DNA from: Chitinispirillaceae bacterium
Lineage (GTDB): Bacteria; Fibrobacterota; Chitinivibrionia; Chitinivibrionales; Chitinispirillaceae
DNA: 64,000 nt
Direction: 5' to 3'
NCBI GenBank assembly: GCA_016932075.1
Contig: JAFGDP010000140.1
Location: forward strand, 39,302 to 103,301
Shown: positions 24,477 to 32,689 of the stretch, in pieces
Layout of the letters: each line of letters begins with the position of its first letter
Position numbering within the stretch: the stretch's first letter is position 1
Position numbers and translations under genes: made by a program
Notes under the pieces: generated by a model
Told to the model about the DNA's origin: nothing
The model's database searches: none
The model's input: the letters and a program-made list of their open reading frames with translations, nothing else

Positions 24477-25498
24477 GCGACCGCGCTCCGGTTAATGGAA
24501 TGCAGCAGAATACGCGTTGCCATGAGAACAAAAAAGGTGATTACGAAAAGAATAAGGCCGAGCGCGAGCAGGGATGCTATATACATGTCTCCGAAAGCCT
24601 CGGTGAATTCGTTTGCCAGCGCCGCGGAGATCGTGGTTCCGGGAGCGAATATCGATGCCTGTATCCGGTGCGCGTTGCCGATAACAAAAGTCACGGCCAT
24701 GGTTTCCCCGAGCGCTCTGCCGAGCCCGAGCATGATGGCGCCGATAATGCCATTTCTGGCGTAGGGGATGATAATACGGCGGCACACCTCCCAGACCGAA
24801 GCGCCGGTGCCATACGCGGCTTCCCGCAACGACACCGGTACCGAAGCAAACGCCTGCAGGCTTACCGAAGCGATAAAGGGAAGGATCATGATGCTCAGGA
24901 TGAGTCCGGCCGTCAGGATTCCAATGCCGAAAGGAGGACCTTCAAAGAGCATGCCCAGAAACGGCACGGGGTTTAACAGGTCGATTATTGGCGGCTGGAT
25001 ATGCTTTGCCATGATGGGAACGAGAACGAACAGCCCCCACATGCCGTAGATAATACTTGGAATCGCGGCGAGCAGCTCGATGGTTGTCGTAAGCACGGTA
25101 CGAAGCCGGAAGGGACAGGTTTCATTCAGAAAAAGGGCGACACCAATGGCAAGGGGCGCTCCGAACAGTATGGCGATTATCGAAGTCAGTATGGTTCCGC
25201 TGATCGGGGCCAGAGCACCGAATTTATCGGTTACGGGATTCCAGGAGCTGCTGGTGATGAACGAGAAGCCGAAATTCTGAAACACGGGCAGGCTCCGATA
25301 CAAAAGAAGCAGAAAAATCGCCACCATGATCGCGATGAGAAGAAATGCCGCACTCCTCGCTATGAAACCAAAAACCGGTTCGAACCAGGTTCCGGATGCG
25401 ATCCGCACACCCTGATGATAAACAGGCTGGTCCGTAACCGCACCATCAGAACTCTTGCGACTAGCTCCCGATATGCTTTTAGCAAAATTGAGTTGCAT
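24473..25498 (-). CDS. pstC: Phosphate ABC transporter permease PstC
   Basis: A 341-residue permease, the partner of PstA. A cytoplasmic N-terminus of about 40 residues precedes the first helix (FIARSAAFLLIAIMVAIFLLLL). SSWNPVTDKFGALAPISGTI is the PstC-characteristic periplasmic stretch, and the EAA loop is SLREAAYGTGASVWEVCRRIIIPYARNG. It is the first gene of pstCAB-phoU. A four-unit 11-bp repeat array (25574-25612) begins 76 bp upstream of its ATG, supporting phosphate-starvation control by PhoB. Confidence 0.94.
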   Translation of the reverse strand: MQLNFAKSISGASRKSSDGAVTDQPVYHQGVRIASGTWFEPVFGFIARSAAFLLIAIMVAIFLLLLYRSLPVFQNFGFSFITSSSWNPVTDKFGALAPISGTILTSIIAILFGAPLAIGVALFLNETCPFRLRTVLTTTIELLAAIPSIIYGMWGLFVLVPIMAKHIQPPIIDLLNPVPFLGMLFEGPPFGIGILTAGLILSIMILPFIASVSLQAFASVPVSLREAAYGTGASVWEVCRRIIIPYARNGIIGAIMLGLGRALGETMAVTFVIGNAHRIQASIFAPGTTISAALANEFTEAFGDMYIASLLALGLILFVITFFVLMATRILLHSINRSAVA

Positions 25499-25573
25499 TC
25501 TTGATTACCTTACAATCGCCTTTTAGGGCCCGATAATCTTATAATCTCTACTTTTATAAAATCGCCTAATAAT

Positions 25574-25612
25574 GTTAGCGGATTATTAGCACTAGGCTAG
25601 TATAGCGTTAGC
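25574..25612 (-). promoter_or_regulatory. Candidate Pho box upstream of pstC (four hexamers at 11-bp period)
   Basis: Plus-strand hexamers GTTAGC, ATTAGC, GCTAGT and GTTAGC start at 25574, 25585, 25596 and 25607, exactly 11 bp apart. OmpR-family regulators such as PhoB and PhoP bind head-to-tail repeats with this spacing. The array lies 76-114 bp upstream of pstC. TATAAGAT-like text between it and the start could be the -10. Confidence 0.7.
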
Positions 25613-25685
25613 ACCGCATTCGGTTCGATACGAATCGGCAGACATTTTAATGTATGAAGTTTCATGGGATTGGGAGAACAGAAAC

Positions 25686-25713
25686 GGCCTTGGGAGAGCT
25701 CTCTCCCAAGGCC
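25686..25713 (-). terminator. Terminator after the porin gene
   Basis: A 13-bp perfect stem (GGCCTTGGGAGAG and its complement) with a 2-nt centre lies 13 bp past the porin stop. The T-content after it on the minus strand is only moderate. It separates the pstS-porin unit from the pstCAB promoter region. Confidence 0.7.
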
Positions 25714-25726
25714 TTGAGGAGATTTC

Positions 25727-26770
25727 TTAATAATCGAACTCACAATTGAGATATACCATATCGGTTGCCGTCATACCTTCCGGCTTGGGCATGAAACGCT
25801 GATAGTTTGCGGCGATTTTCACCTTTTTCACGGGTGAATACTGCAACCCGGCGATAACGGTCTGCCCGTCCCTGGACGTATTGAAGTCATCCTGAGACAT
25901 CGCCATATCGAACCGGGCAAAGAGTTCAAGCTGCTTGATGATCGAAACCCCTCCGTAGGCTGATATGCCGCTGACATTGTGGTCCTCAACACCTTTCTGG
26001 TTCATCTGAACCGCATACTCGACACCGAGCTTGAACAGGTCCTGGAAGGTGTACCCGACAAACCCTGCAGCCGTGGTTTGCGCATTATCGGTCGTTTCAC
26101 CCACAGGCATCCAACTACCAAATGCATAAAGCGTCAGATCGCTTATGGGATTGACCTGAAGACCGAGGCCTCCTTTATAGTTGCCGTAATTATCCTGCGG
26201 CGCTTTGAACCCTTCGCCGTTAACTACACCGGCGGTAATTATAACCATATCGCTTGGAGCGATCGCCGCCGTCAGACCCATATCGGCACTATGTTCCCAC
26301 TTCTGCGCGTCCATGAATGACTTATACAAATACCGCTTTCCCCAGAATTTCTCCTGGACCTTGAAGGCAAAGTAGCCAAGCTGGCCCGCCGAGAGCGTCG
26401 TATAAGGAATAATACCTTTATAAGAAAGAGAGGCGGTTTTCAGAAAAGCAAAATACCGGGTGTCCGGAGCGGTTGTTACGGTATTCGCACTTGTGTCGAA
26501 CGTTACGGTTTTTAACGGACTTGCCCGTTCCACATCAAGGAGCGCGTCGGTACTGAAATGCTCGTCGATGGTATACTTGTAGCCCAGATAGACGCGCGTT
26601 ACTTCCACTTCGGATTTTTTCGTGATTGCGTCATCATCGGTGGCGTTATAGTACCAGTCGGCGTACACCTTTCCATAAAAGCTTCCTTTGCTTTCGTCCG
26701 ACTGCACAGAACCGGCCGCTCCAAACACCACGCTTGCAATGCCCACTGCAACAATTAAACGAGACTTCAT
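25727..26770 (-). CDS. Outer-membrane porin in the phosphate island (probable phosphate porin)
   Basis: A 347-residue beta-barrel with a Sec signal peptide (MKSRLIVAVGIASVVFGAAGSVQS), many alternating amphipathic strands and a terminal CEFDY. The first strand (GSFYGKVYADWYYNATDDD...EVEVTRVYLGYKYTIDEHFSTDALLDVER) resembles OprO/OprP-like and other FCB-group porins. It follows pstS on the same strand with 99 bp between them, ends at a strong terminator and has AAAGGAG 6 nt before its ATG. Context implies phosphate passage through the outer membrane; anion selectivity cannot be read from sequence. No separate 11-bp array was found in front of it, so it is probably co-transcribed with pstS. Confidence 0.7.
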   Translation of the reverse strand: MKSRLIVAVGIASVVFGAAGSVQSDESKGSFYGKVYADWYYNATDDDAITKKSEVEVTRVYLGYKYTIDEHFSTDALLDVERASPLKTVTFDTSANTVTTAPDTRYFAFLKTASLSYKGIIPYTTLSAGQLGYFAFKVQEKFWGKRYLYKSFMDAQKWEHSADMGLTAAIAPSDMVIITAGVVNGEGFKAPQDNYGNYKGGLGLQVNPISDLTLYAFGSWMPVGETTDNAQTTAAGFVGYTFQDLFKLGVEYAVQMNQKGVEDHNVSGISAYGGVSIIKQLELFARFDMAMSQDDFNTSRDGQTVIAGLQYSPVKKVKIAANYQRFMPKPEGMTATDMVYLNCEFDY

Positions 26771-26869
26771 AATCGCTCCTTTGTAGAGTAATTTTTCCTC
26801 CTCGCATCACAAGACTCATTTAGAAAGCGATGCTCCTCACAGAATTGCTTTCCAGGATACACTACAACC

Positions 26870-27922
26870 TTACTTTCCAGGATACACGGATGTGCCTTTG
26901 GACGATGTTATACCAGCCCACTTTTCTTTAACGATCTTGACAACACTCTCGGGCATGGGGATATAATCAAGCTCTTCGGCCATTTTTCCGCCTTCGGCAT
27001 AACACCATTCAAAAAACGCCAGTGCGGCCTTGGCATGGTCCGGTTTATCCTGTTTTTTGTGCATCAAAATAAAACTCGCGCCAGTTATCGGCCAGCTTTC
27101 CTTGCCCGGCTGATCGGTCAGAACAAGATAAAAACCAGGTGCGTTCGCCCAGTCTGCATTCCCCGCCGCGGCTTGGAACGTCTTGCTGGTCGGGCTTACA
27201 AAGGTTCCTTCACGAGTGGACAGTAGCGTATACGAAAGTTTGTTCTGCAGCGCGTAAGCATATTCCACGTACCCGACGGCTCCCGGGGTCTGCGCCGTGA
27301 AATTCGCCACCCCCTCGTTCCCTTTGCCGCCGATACCGGTTGGCCATTCGACCGACGAGTTGTTGCCGACCTTATCCGCCCACTCTTTGCTTATCTTGGT
27401 CAGATAATTGGTGAACAGAAACGTCGTACCAGAACCGTCGGAACGGTGCACAACGGCTATAGCCTGTTTGGGAAGATTCAGTCCCTTGTTCAATTCAGCG
27501 ATTGCGGGATCGTTCCACTTCTTGATCTTGCCAAGATAGATATCTGCCAGCACCGTCCCGGTCAGTTTCATATTTCCCGGACCGATACCTTTGACGTTAA
27601 TGACAGGCACAACGCCGCCCATAATCATCGGCCATTGCAGTAAGCCTTCGGCTTTCAGTTTGTCCTGCGTTAAAGGTTTGTCCGATGCACCGAAATCCAC
27701 CGTTTTGGCCGTAATCTGCTTAATTCCCCCGCCTGATCCGATTGATTGGTAGTTCAGCTTCGTGCCGTTCAACGTCTTGTACGCCTCTGCCCATTTGGCG
27801 TACACCGGATACGGAAACGTCGCACCCGCCCCGGTTATCTCTTTCACAGAACCGGCCGATACAAGCGAAAGACTGACGAGCGAAACGGCAAGAGCCCTCC
27901 AAACCGTACATCGTTTGTTCAT
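26870..27922 (-). CDS. pstS: Phosphate-binding periplasmic protein PstS
   Basis: About 350 residues from the ATG at 27922; this start gives a proper signal peptide (MNKRCTVWRALAVSLVSLSLVSA), whereas the longer frame to 28039 crosses the regulatory array. Mature protein starts KEITGAGATFPYPVYAKW, the classic PstS opening. Phosphate-contacting loops are SIGSGGGIKQI, DFGASDKPL and HRSDGSGTTFLFTNYL, all intact. It delivers phosphate to PstCAB. The gene is separated from pstCAB by the porin and a terminator. An 11-bp repeat array at 27983-28021 lies 61 bp upstream of the start. Confidence 0.95.
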   Translation of the reverse strand: MNKRCTVWRALAVSLVSLSLVSAGSVKEITGAGATFPYPVYAKWAEAYKTLNGTKLNYQSIGSGGGIKQITAKTVDFGASDKPLTQDKLKAEGLLQWPMIMGGVVPVINVKGIGPGNMKLTGTVLADIYLGKIKKWNDPAIAELNKGLNLPKQAIAVVHRSDGSGTTFLFTNYLTKISKEWADKVGNNSSVEWPTGIGGKGNEGVANFTAQTPGAVGYVEYAYALQNKLSYTLLSTREGTFVSPTSKTFQAAAGNADWANAPGFYLVLTDQPGKESWPITGASFILMHKKQDKPDHAKAALAFFEWCYAEGGKMAEELDYIPMPESVVKIVKEKWAGITSSKGTSVYPGK

Positions 27923-27982
27923 AAAACACGTCCTTTCTGTTAGAAGTTTATTTGAACTTTGAACATAATATCGTTTTTTATT

Positions 27983-28021
27983 GTTAGAATTCGATGAGGA
28001 GACAATAAGAAAACCATAAGC
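27983..28021 (-). promoter_or_regulatory. Candidate Pho box upstream of pstS
   Basis: Plus-strand hexamers GTTAGA, ATGAGG, ATAAGA and ATAAGC start at 27983, 27994, 28005 and 28016, with an 11-bp period. Another GTTAGA at 27939 is in the same phase, 44 bp away. The distal units overlap the stop of the upstream phoU remnant's region by none; they fill the space directly before it. Confidence 0.62.
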
Positions 28022-28035
28022 CGGGCAGTGCCGTT

Positions 28036-28709
28036 TCACCGTAACACATCATCTTCCTCATTGTGCTTGATGATCCTTCCGATTGCGGCGAATGTCGCCT
28101 CCTCTGCAATATTGGTCGAAAGGTCGGCTATCCGTTCAAGGTTTTTGCTGACCCGTATCAGATCAAGCGCGGCTTCAAAGGCCAGCTCTTTGGCAAAAAC
28201 CCTTTCCTTTACCTCGTCAATAAGAGACCTGTTCAGCGCATCGACCTCGCTGTCCCTGCCGCATACCTCCTGTGCAAGCCCGGTGTCCTTGCTAAAAAAG
28301 CTTTTCAGCGCGTCCTGCAGGAGCCTTTTGCATGCAGCGCCCATTTCCGGAAGGTGGAAATAGTCTGTTTCATTTTTTTCTGCGCTGGCCAGACTGATGG
28401 CTGATTCTGCGATGTTCACCGCATGGTCGCCGATACGCTCAAGCACGGCGTTAATTTTTTGAAGTGCGATGAGCTGGCGCAGCACGTCCGCGAGTATCTG
28501 ACGCAGAGAAGCCCATAGGTGGAATTGTCAATATCGATCTCATAGGAATTGATCGGTTTGTCCGATTCGATCACGTTTCTTGCCAAAAGGATATTGGTTT
28601 CAAACAGGGCTTTCAAGGAGTTTTCGACCGCCCGCTGCACCAGTTTTGCCATCATGGAAAGCTGGTCAGTTGAAATGTCGATGCCGATACGCTGTTCGTG
28701 TGCGATCAT
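28036..28709 (-). pseudogene. phoU: Second phoU, frameshifted
   Basis: Two minus-strand frames together make one PhoU. The first (start 28709, AAGGAG 7 nt upstream) encodes the N-terminal helices to about 28510 (SYEIDIDNSTYGLL). The rest continues in another frame (LRQILADVLRQLIALQKINAVLERIGDHAVNIAE... to KNLERIADLSTNIAEE). The switch falls at about 28500-28515, where PhoU normally reads LLALRQP; one base, or four, appear to be missing. Both metal-binding repeats survive in the second frame. It is either a true pseudogene, a sequencing error or a programmed shift. It has its own upstream 11-bp array and directly precedes pstS. Confidence 0.8.
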
Positions 28710-28753
28710 ACGAGGCTCCTTTCTTTTATGAAGCAGAAAGATAGCCCTTGATT

Positions 28754-28792
28754 GCTAGACCATTGTTAGGCAAATGCAAGAAGAATATAAGA
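28754..28792 (-). promoter_or_regulatory. Candidate Pho box upstream of the second phoU
   Basis: Plus-strand hexamers GCTAGA, GTTAGG, GCAAGA and ATAAGA start at 28754, 28765, 28776 and 28787, again 11 bp apart. The array lies 45-83 bp before the start of the broken phoU and shares its consensus with the arrays before pstC and pstS. Confidence 0.65.
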
Positions 28793-28832
28793 AGGGTGGC
28801 GCGAGCGGTTTCCGGACCTTTGAAGCAGCGCC

Positions 28833-29306
28833 TCAACGTTTGAACTCTTGGCCGTCACCCGAAGATGCTTCCGGTTGTTCCAAACTACCGGGAAGATTCG
28901 CGACAAATTGACGGATCTCGTCACGAACACGCCGGTAATGATACAGCGCCTCCTCCTCTGTCTTGGCATCCTTGGCGAGACGCGGCGGATCGTCAAATCC
29001 GGCGTGGAACCTCTTTGCCGAACCTGGGAATATTGGACATGTTTCATTGGCCGCGTCACATACCGTCACAATCCAATCAAACGAGATGTTCATGACCTCC
29101 TTAAAATGTTTTGAGCGGTGCCGTGAAATATCCACCCCTTTTTCGTCCATAACCGTAACGGCCCGCTGGTCAAGCCCATGGGGCTTAATCCCCGCAGAGC
29201 AGGCTTCGATATCACCCCCCTTTAAATGCCGGGTCCACCCTTCGGCCATCTGGCTGCGGCATGAATTACCGGTACAGAGAAACAGAATTTTCAATTTCCT
29301 TTTCAT
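28833..29306 (-). CDS. arsC: Arsenate reductase ArsC (thioredoxin-coupled, LMW-PTP fold)
   Basis: A 157-residue protein with the P-loop CTGNSCRSQMAEGW (nucleophile Cys11) and the two redox cysteines in VTVCDAANETCPIFPG that form the disulfide relay of the pI258-type enzyme. KEGVDIS-like DEKGVDISRH and the FDDPP motif are also typical. It reduces arsenate to arsenite using thioredoxin. GGGAG sits 8 nt before the ATG. It lies between the second phoU and a divergent pstS2. Arsenate enters through phosphate transporters, so expression with the pst genes makes biological sense. No arsB/acr3 efflux pump or arsR is in the window. Confidence 0.9.
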   Translation of the reverse strand: MKRKLKILFLCTGNSCRSQMAEGWTRHLKGGDIEACSAGIKPHGLDQRAVTVMDEKGVDISRHRSKHFKEVMNISFDWIVTVCDAANETCPIFPGSAKRFHAGFDDPPRLAKDAKTEEEALYHYRRVRDEIRQFVANLPGSLEQPEASSGDGQEFKR

Positions 29307-29394
29307 ACGATATACTCCCTTGAACCGTACCTGATCCGGCTTCCTTTAAATATATTTACCCGTGCGGGTCAATCAACAAAAGGAGGCTCGTGTG

Positions 29395-30408
29395 ATGCGT
29401 AAAAGAATCAATGCACGGTGGTTGCATCCTGTTCTCCTGTCGTGCGCGCCTTTATTGCTGTGTAATTGTACAAAAAACGGTCAAACCGTTGAGACGGTCC
29501 TCATCGACGGTTCCAGCACGGTGTACCCGATCACCATGGCCATTGACAATGAATTCGAAAAAACGGGCAAAAACATTCGTATTTCCCTCGGCATTTCGGG
29601 CACGAGCGGCGGGTTTAAGAAGTTCTACGCCGGTGAAATCGACATTGCCAATGCCTCGCGGCCGATAAAAAAAACCGAAGCCGCTCAATGCGCGAAAAAC
29701 GGCATAGCGTTTATCGAGCTCCCCGTTGCCTTTGACGGACTTGCCGTCGTGGTGCATCCGGAAAACACCTGGTGCAATCACCTTGCCGTTTCCGAGCTCA
29801 AACGCCTCTGGACATCAGAAGCCCAAGGCTCGATCATGAAATGGAGCGATACCCGTACACAATGGCCCAAAAAAGAAATCCACCTGTTCGGAGCAGGGTA
29901 TGAGAGCGGGACCTATGATTACTTCACCGCAGCCATCGTCGGCATCGAACATTCGAGCCGGGAAGATTTTACCAGCAGCGAGGACGACAACCTGCTGGTG
30001 CAGGGCATAGCATCCGACCGTTATGCGCTCGGCTTTTTCGGATTAGGGTATTATGAGGGTAACCGTGACATACTGAAGCTGGTCGCTATCGACGATGAAA
30101 ACGATGCAAACGGGAAGGGTCCGGTCCTGCCGAGCATTCAAACCGTATCCGACGGCACCTATCAACCCCTATCTCGGCCAGTGTTCATCTATGTCAATAA
30201 ATCGTCGATTGAGAAAAAAAAGGGGGTTCGGGAGTATGTGCATTTTTATCTGACGCATGCGAAAAAATTCGTGCGCGAAGCAGGATACATACCGCTTCCC
30301 GCCAGCGCATATTCGATGGCGATCACCCGGGCGACCCAATTGAAGACCGGGTCGGCGTTTGAAGATGGGCTGCAAATCGGCGTGTCAATTGATGATATCC
30401 TGAAGTAA
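29395..30408 (+). CDS. Second phosphate-binding protein, PstS family (probable lipoprotein)
   Basis: About 337 residues from the ATG at 29395, with AAAGGAGG 6 nt upstream; the longer frame starts inside the leader. The N-terminus ([29 protein letters not shown]) looks like a lipoprotein signal, though the lipobox is not ideal. Binding loops are recognisable: [45 protein letters not shown]. This is the PBP2-like PstS type (about 300 residues, common beside pst genes in many phyla) and differs from the main PstS. It is transcribed opposite to its neighbours and runs into the pstB remnant. It may have belonged to a second pst operon now lost, or may act as an extra high-affinity receptor. Confidence 0.88.
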   Translation: MRKRINARWLHPVLLSCAPLLLCNCTKNGQTVETVLIDGSSTVYPITMAIDNEFEKTGKNIRISLGISGTSGGFKKFYAGEIDIANASRPIKKTEAAQCAKNGIAFIELPVAFDGLAVVVHPENTWCNHLAVSELKRLWTSEAQGSIMKWSDTRTQWPKKEIHLFGAGYESGTYDYFTAAIVGIEHSSREDFTSSEDDNLLVQGIASDRYALGFFGLGYYEGNRDILKLVAIDDENDANGKGPVLPSIQTVSDGTYQPLSRPVFIYVNKSSIEKKKGVREYVHFYLTHAKKFVREAGYIPLPASAYSMAITRATQLKTGSAFEDGLQIGVSIDDILK

Positions 30409-30453
30409 TGCCCGGACGATGTCCCGCAGAGGGACACAAGCCCGCACAAAACG

Positions 30454-30760
30454 TCATCCGTACCGGCCCTCGATATACTCCGCAGTTTTGGGATTTTTAG
30501 GCACCAGGAACAGGTCCTCTGTTCGCGAGAACTCCAGCACCTCCCCCAGGAGCATGAAAATGCACTCGTCGCTCGCGCGCCGCGCCTGGGCCATGTTGTG
30601 CGTGACTATAATGATGGAATAGTTCCCCCGCAGCGTGGACATCAGTTCTTCAATGGCTTTGGTGCCATCAACATCGAGCGCCGAGCACGGCTCGTCCATG
30701 AGAATAACGTCCGGCTTGAGCGGGAGCAGGCGTGCGATGCAGAGTTACTGCTGCTGTTCG
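30454..30760 (-). pseudogene. pstB: pstB remnant (C-terminal fragment with in-frame stop)
   Basis: The last 81 codons encode MDEPCSALDVDG...VTHN...EYIEGRYG, the Walker B to C-terminus of PstB. Upstream in the same frame KPDVIL and LCIARLLP extend the match, but a TAA replaces the Arg after QQQ of the signature motif, and the preceding LSGG is degraded to NQLE. The N-terminal two thirds, including Walker A, are missing; the region beyond is occupied by the terminator of the HTH gene. It cannot make a working ATPase. Confidence 0.82.
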
Positions 30761-30785
30761 AGCTGATTCGCGCTACGATACAAAA

Positions 30786-30812
30786 AGGGAGCTCCGCACT
30801 CCGGAACTCCCT
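30786..30812 (-). terminator. Intrinsic terminator after the double-HTH gene
   Basis: An 11-bp stem (AGGGAGTTCCG with CGGAGCTCCCT, one G-T pair) with a 5-nt loop is followed on the minus strand by TTTTTG. It lies 25 bp past the stop of the gene at 30837-31127. Confidence 0.82.
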
Positions 30813-30836
30813 AAAACAACGGTGTTTGAATCCCGG

Positions 30837-31127
30837 TTACTTCCTGCGTTTCTTCTTCTTCGCCGTACCCTCGTTGATGACGCGGTAGGTCTGCGAAACT
30901 GAGAGTTTGAACTTCTTTGCTAGCGCCGTTCCGGATTTGCCGCTTTTGTACATCTTGACTATCGCGGCATTCCGTTTGGGATTGTCGGCAATTGAAGAGT
31001 CGATCTTGTACTTTTTCCGCAGCTGATGCACTGCCTGGCGGGTAATGCCGTACAACGCCCCGATTTTTGCGTCGGTTTTGTATTTCTTCTGCAGTTTTAC
31101 CAGCTGGGCCTTGCTGATTCGTGCCAT
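30837..31127 (-). CDS. Small basic DNA-binding protein with two helix-turn-helix units
   Basis: A 96-residue Lys-rich protein made of two similar halves. The first (AQLVKLQKKYKTDAKIGALYGITRQAVHQLRKKYKI) and the second (RNAAIVKMYKSGKSGTALAKKFKLSVSQTYRVI) each show the helix-turn-helix pattern of homeodomain-like or resolvase C-terminal domains. The C-terminus is a KKKKRRK tail. No recombinase catalytic domain is attached, so it is more likely a regulator or nucleoid-type protein. AGGAG lies 10 nt before the ATG and a strong terminator follows, so it is a single-gene unit. A bulged inverted repeat sits about 115 bp upstream. I do not recognise a named family. Confidence 0.75.
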   Translation of the reverse strand: MARISKAQLVKLQKKYKTDAKIGALYGITRQAVHQLRKKYKIDSSIADNPKRNAAIVKMYKSGKSGTALAKKFKLSVSQTYRVINEGTAKKKKRRK

Positions 31128-31427
31128 ATTCCGTGACTCCTCTCTTTAAGGTTGAAAGTGAACATCCGGGAATTTGTTTTTATTATCCGTTCAACGCACC
31201 CACCTTCTTAAAAAATTACCCTGCAGCAATTTGACGCGATAAAAATATATGAGCGAGGTGCGAAACACAAGTTTTTTTCATGTGTCATATATTGATGCCT
31301 GATGATACAACAGGAATATAGGTTGCAGTAGAACATGCGGTCAACGATGGAGCGCGGGGTTCATCGCATAGTATTTGCCGATGACGAATGCCGGGGGATT
31401 GCCCTGTTCAGGTCGCCTCCTGTCTCC
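31128..31427. other. 300-bp intergenic region with an AT-rich inverted repeat (31244-31293)
   Basis: AATATATGA (31244-31252) and TCATATATT (31285-31293) are exact complements, with a shorter ACACA/TGTGT pair nested inside. The element precedes the HTH gene and follows clpX. It may be an operator or RNA hairpin. No convincing ORF is seen in the rest of the gap. Confidence 0.4.
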
Positions 31428-32684
31428 TTAGGCAATCTTTTTGTCTTTCTCTTTCTTGAGAATATAGGCCGGCTGCTGCTTCTTCTGGATGACCTCGCGC
31501 GTGATCATGATCTCCCGGACGTCATCGCGCGAGGGCGTTTCGAACATAATCGGCATGAGGATCGACTCGAGCACGGTGCGCAGGCCGCGCGCGCCGGTCT
31601 TTTTCCGGAAGGCGCTCCTGACCACTTCGCGGAGCGCATCCCGTGTGAAGGTAAGCCGGATGCCTTCCATGGCAAACAGTTTCTGGTACTGGCGGGTGAG
31701 CGCGTTGCGCGGCTCGGTAAGAATATTAAGAAGCGCTTCTTCTTCGAGTTCGTCAAGCGTGATATGCGTCGGCAGGCGTCCTGTCAATTCGGGAATCATG
31801 CCGAAGCGTATCACGTCGTCGGGCTCCACCTTGCGCAGCGTCTCGCCGAGGCGGTACCCGCCTTTTCGTCTGAGTTCGGCGTTGAATCCCATGCGGCTCT
31901 CGCCGACACGCGCCTCGATAATCTTTTCGAGTCCTTCGAACGAACCACCGCAGATGAAGAGAATGTCGCGGGTGTTCACCTGGATCATGTTCTGTTCCGG
32001 ATGCTTGCGTCCTCCCTTGGGGGGCACGTTCGCGACGGTACCTTCCAGGATCTTGAGCATGGCCTGCTGGACCCCCTCGCCCGACACGTCTCGGGTGATC
32101 GAGGGATTGGCGGACTTGCGGCCGATCTTGTCGAATTCGTCTATGTAAATGATCCCCTTCTCCGCTTTGGCAAGGTCATAGTTGGCGGCCTGGAGAAGCC
32201 GCACCAGCATGTTTTCGACATCCTCGCCCACATACCCGGCCTCGGTGAAAATCGTGGCGTCAACAATGGTAATGGGCACCTTGAGCATGCGCGCGAGCGT
32301 CTGGGCAATGAGCGTCTTGCCCGTGCCGGTCGGTCCGATCATGAGGATGTTTGATTTTTCGATCTCGACGCCGTCGCTGTCCTGCTGGGAACGGGAAAGA
32401 AGGCGCTTGTAATGGTTGTAGGCGGCAACGCACACTCCAGCTTTGGCGTCGTCCTGGCCCACGATATACTGGTCGAGGAACGCCTTCATCTCGCGCGGCG
32501 TGGGCAGGGTCTGCAGCGTAAGGTCGCCGGTTGCGGCCACGCTCCCTTCGCGCAGGATCTCATTGCACATATCCACGCACTCGTTGCAGATATGCACCGA
32601 CGGTCCGGTAATGAGTTTGCCGACCTCGTCAGGGCCTTTTCCGCAGAAGGAGCATTTCACAAGAGGGTACCGCCGTGTGGCCAT
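31428..32684 (-). CDS. clpX: ClpX, ATP-dependent protease unfoldase subunit
   Basis: About 418 residues from the ATG at 32684, with GAGGAG 9 nt upstream; a TTG three codons earlier overlaps the clpP stop. The N-terminal C4 zinc finger is [14 protein letters not shown]...[11 protein letters not shown]+ motifs are Walker A GPTGTGKT, Walker [11 protein letters not shown], the pore-loop text [11 protein letters not shown], the RKHPEQN stretch and sensor 2 [12 protein letters not shown]. ClpX unfolds tagged substrates and feeds ClpP. Gene order tig-clpP-clpX is the common one. The ClpP-contacting IGF-type loop region is replaced by text around [14 protein letters not shown]; exact residues were not resolved. 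Confidence 0.96.
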   Translation of the reverse strand: MATRRYPLVKCSFCGKGPDEVGKLITGPSVHICNECVDMCNEILREGSVAATGDLTLQTLPTPREMKAFLDQYIVGQDDAKAGVCVAAYNHYKRLLSRSQQDSDGVEIEKSNILMIGPTGTGKTLIAQTLARMLKVPITIVDATIFTEAGYVGEDVENMLVRLLQAANYDLAKAEKGIIYIDEFDKIGRKSANPSITRDVSGEGVQQAMLKILEGTVANVPPKGGRKHPEQNMIQVNTRDILFICGGSFEGLEKIIEARVGESRMGFNAELRRKGGYRLGETLRKVEPDDVIRFGMIPELTGRLPTHITLDELEEEALLNILTEPRNALTRQYQKLFAMEGIRLTFTRDALREVVRSAFRKKTGARGLRTVLESILMPIMFETPSRDDVREIMITREVIQKKQQPAYILKKEKDKKIA

Positions 32685-32689
32685 GCGCT

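Noticed and set aside
25574..28792. 11-bp periodic repeats considered as a CRISPR or satellite array
   Set aside because: Units are only 6 bp with 5-bp spacers, appear in blocks of four before phosphate genes, and no cas genes exist; operator arrays fit better.
30420..30436. TGTCCC/GGGACA stem after pstS2 as a terminator
   Set aside because: Only 6 bp, no T-run, and such stems are expected by chance in this GC range.
31335..32354. 339-codon plus-strand frame
   Set aside because: It is antisense to clpX, which is unmistakable; composition is non-protein-like.
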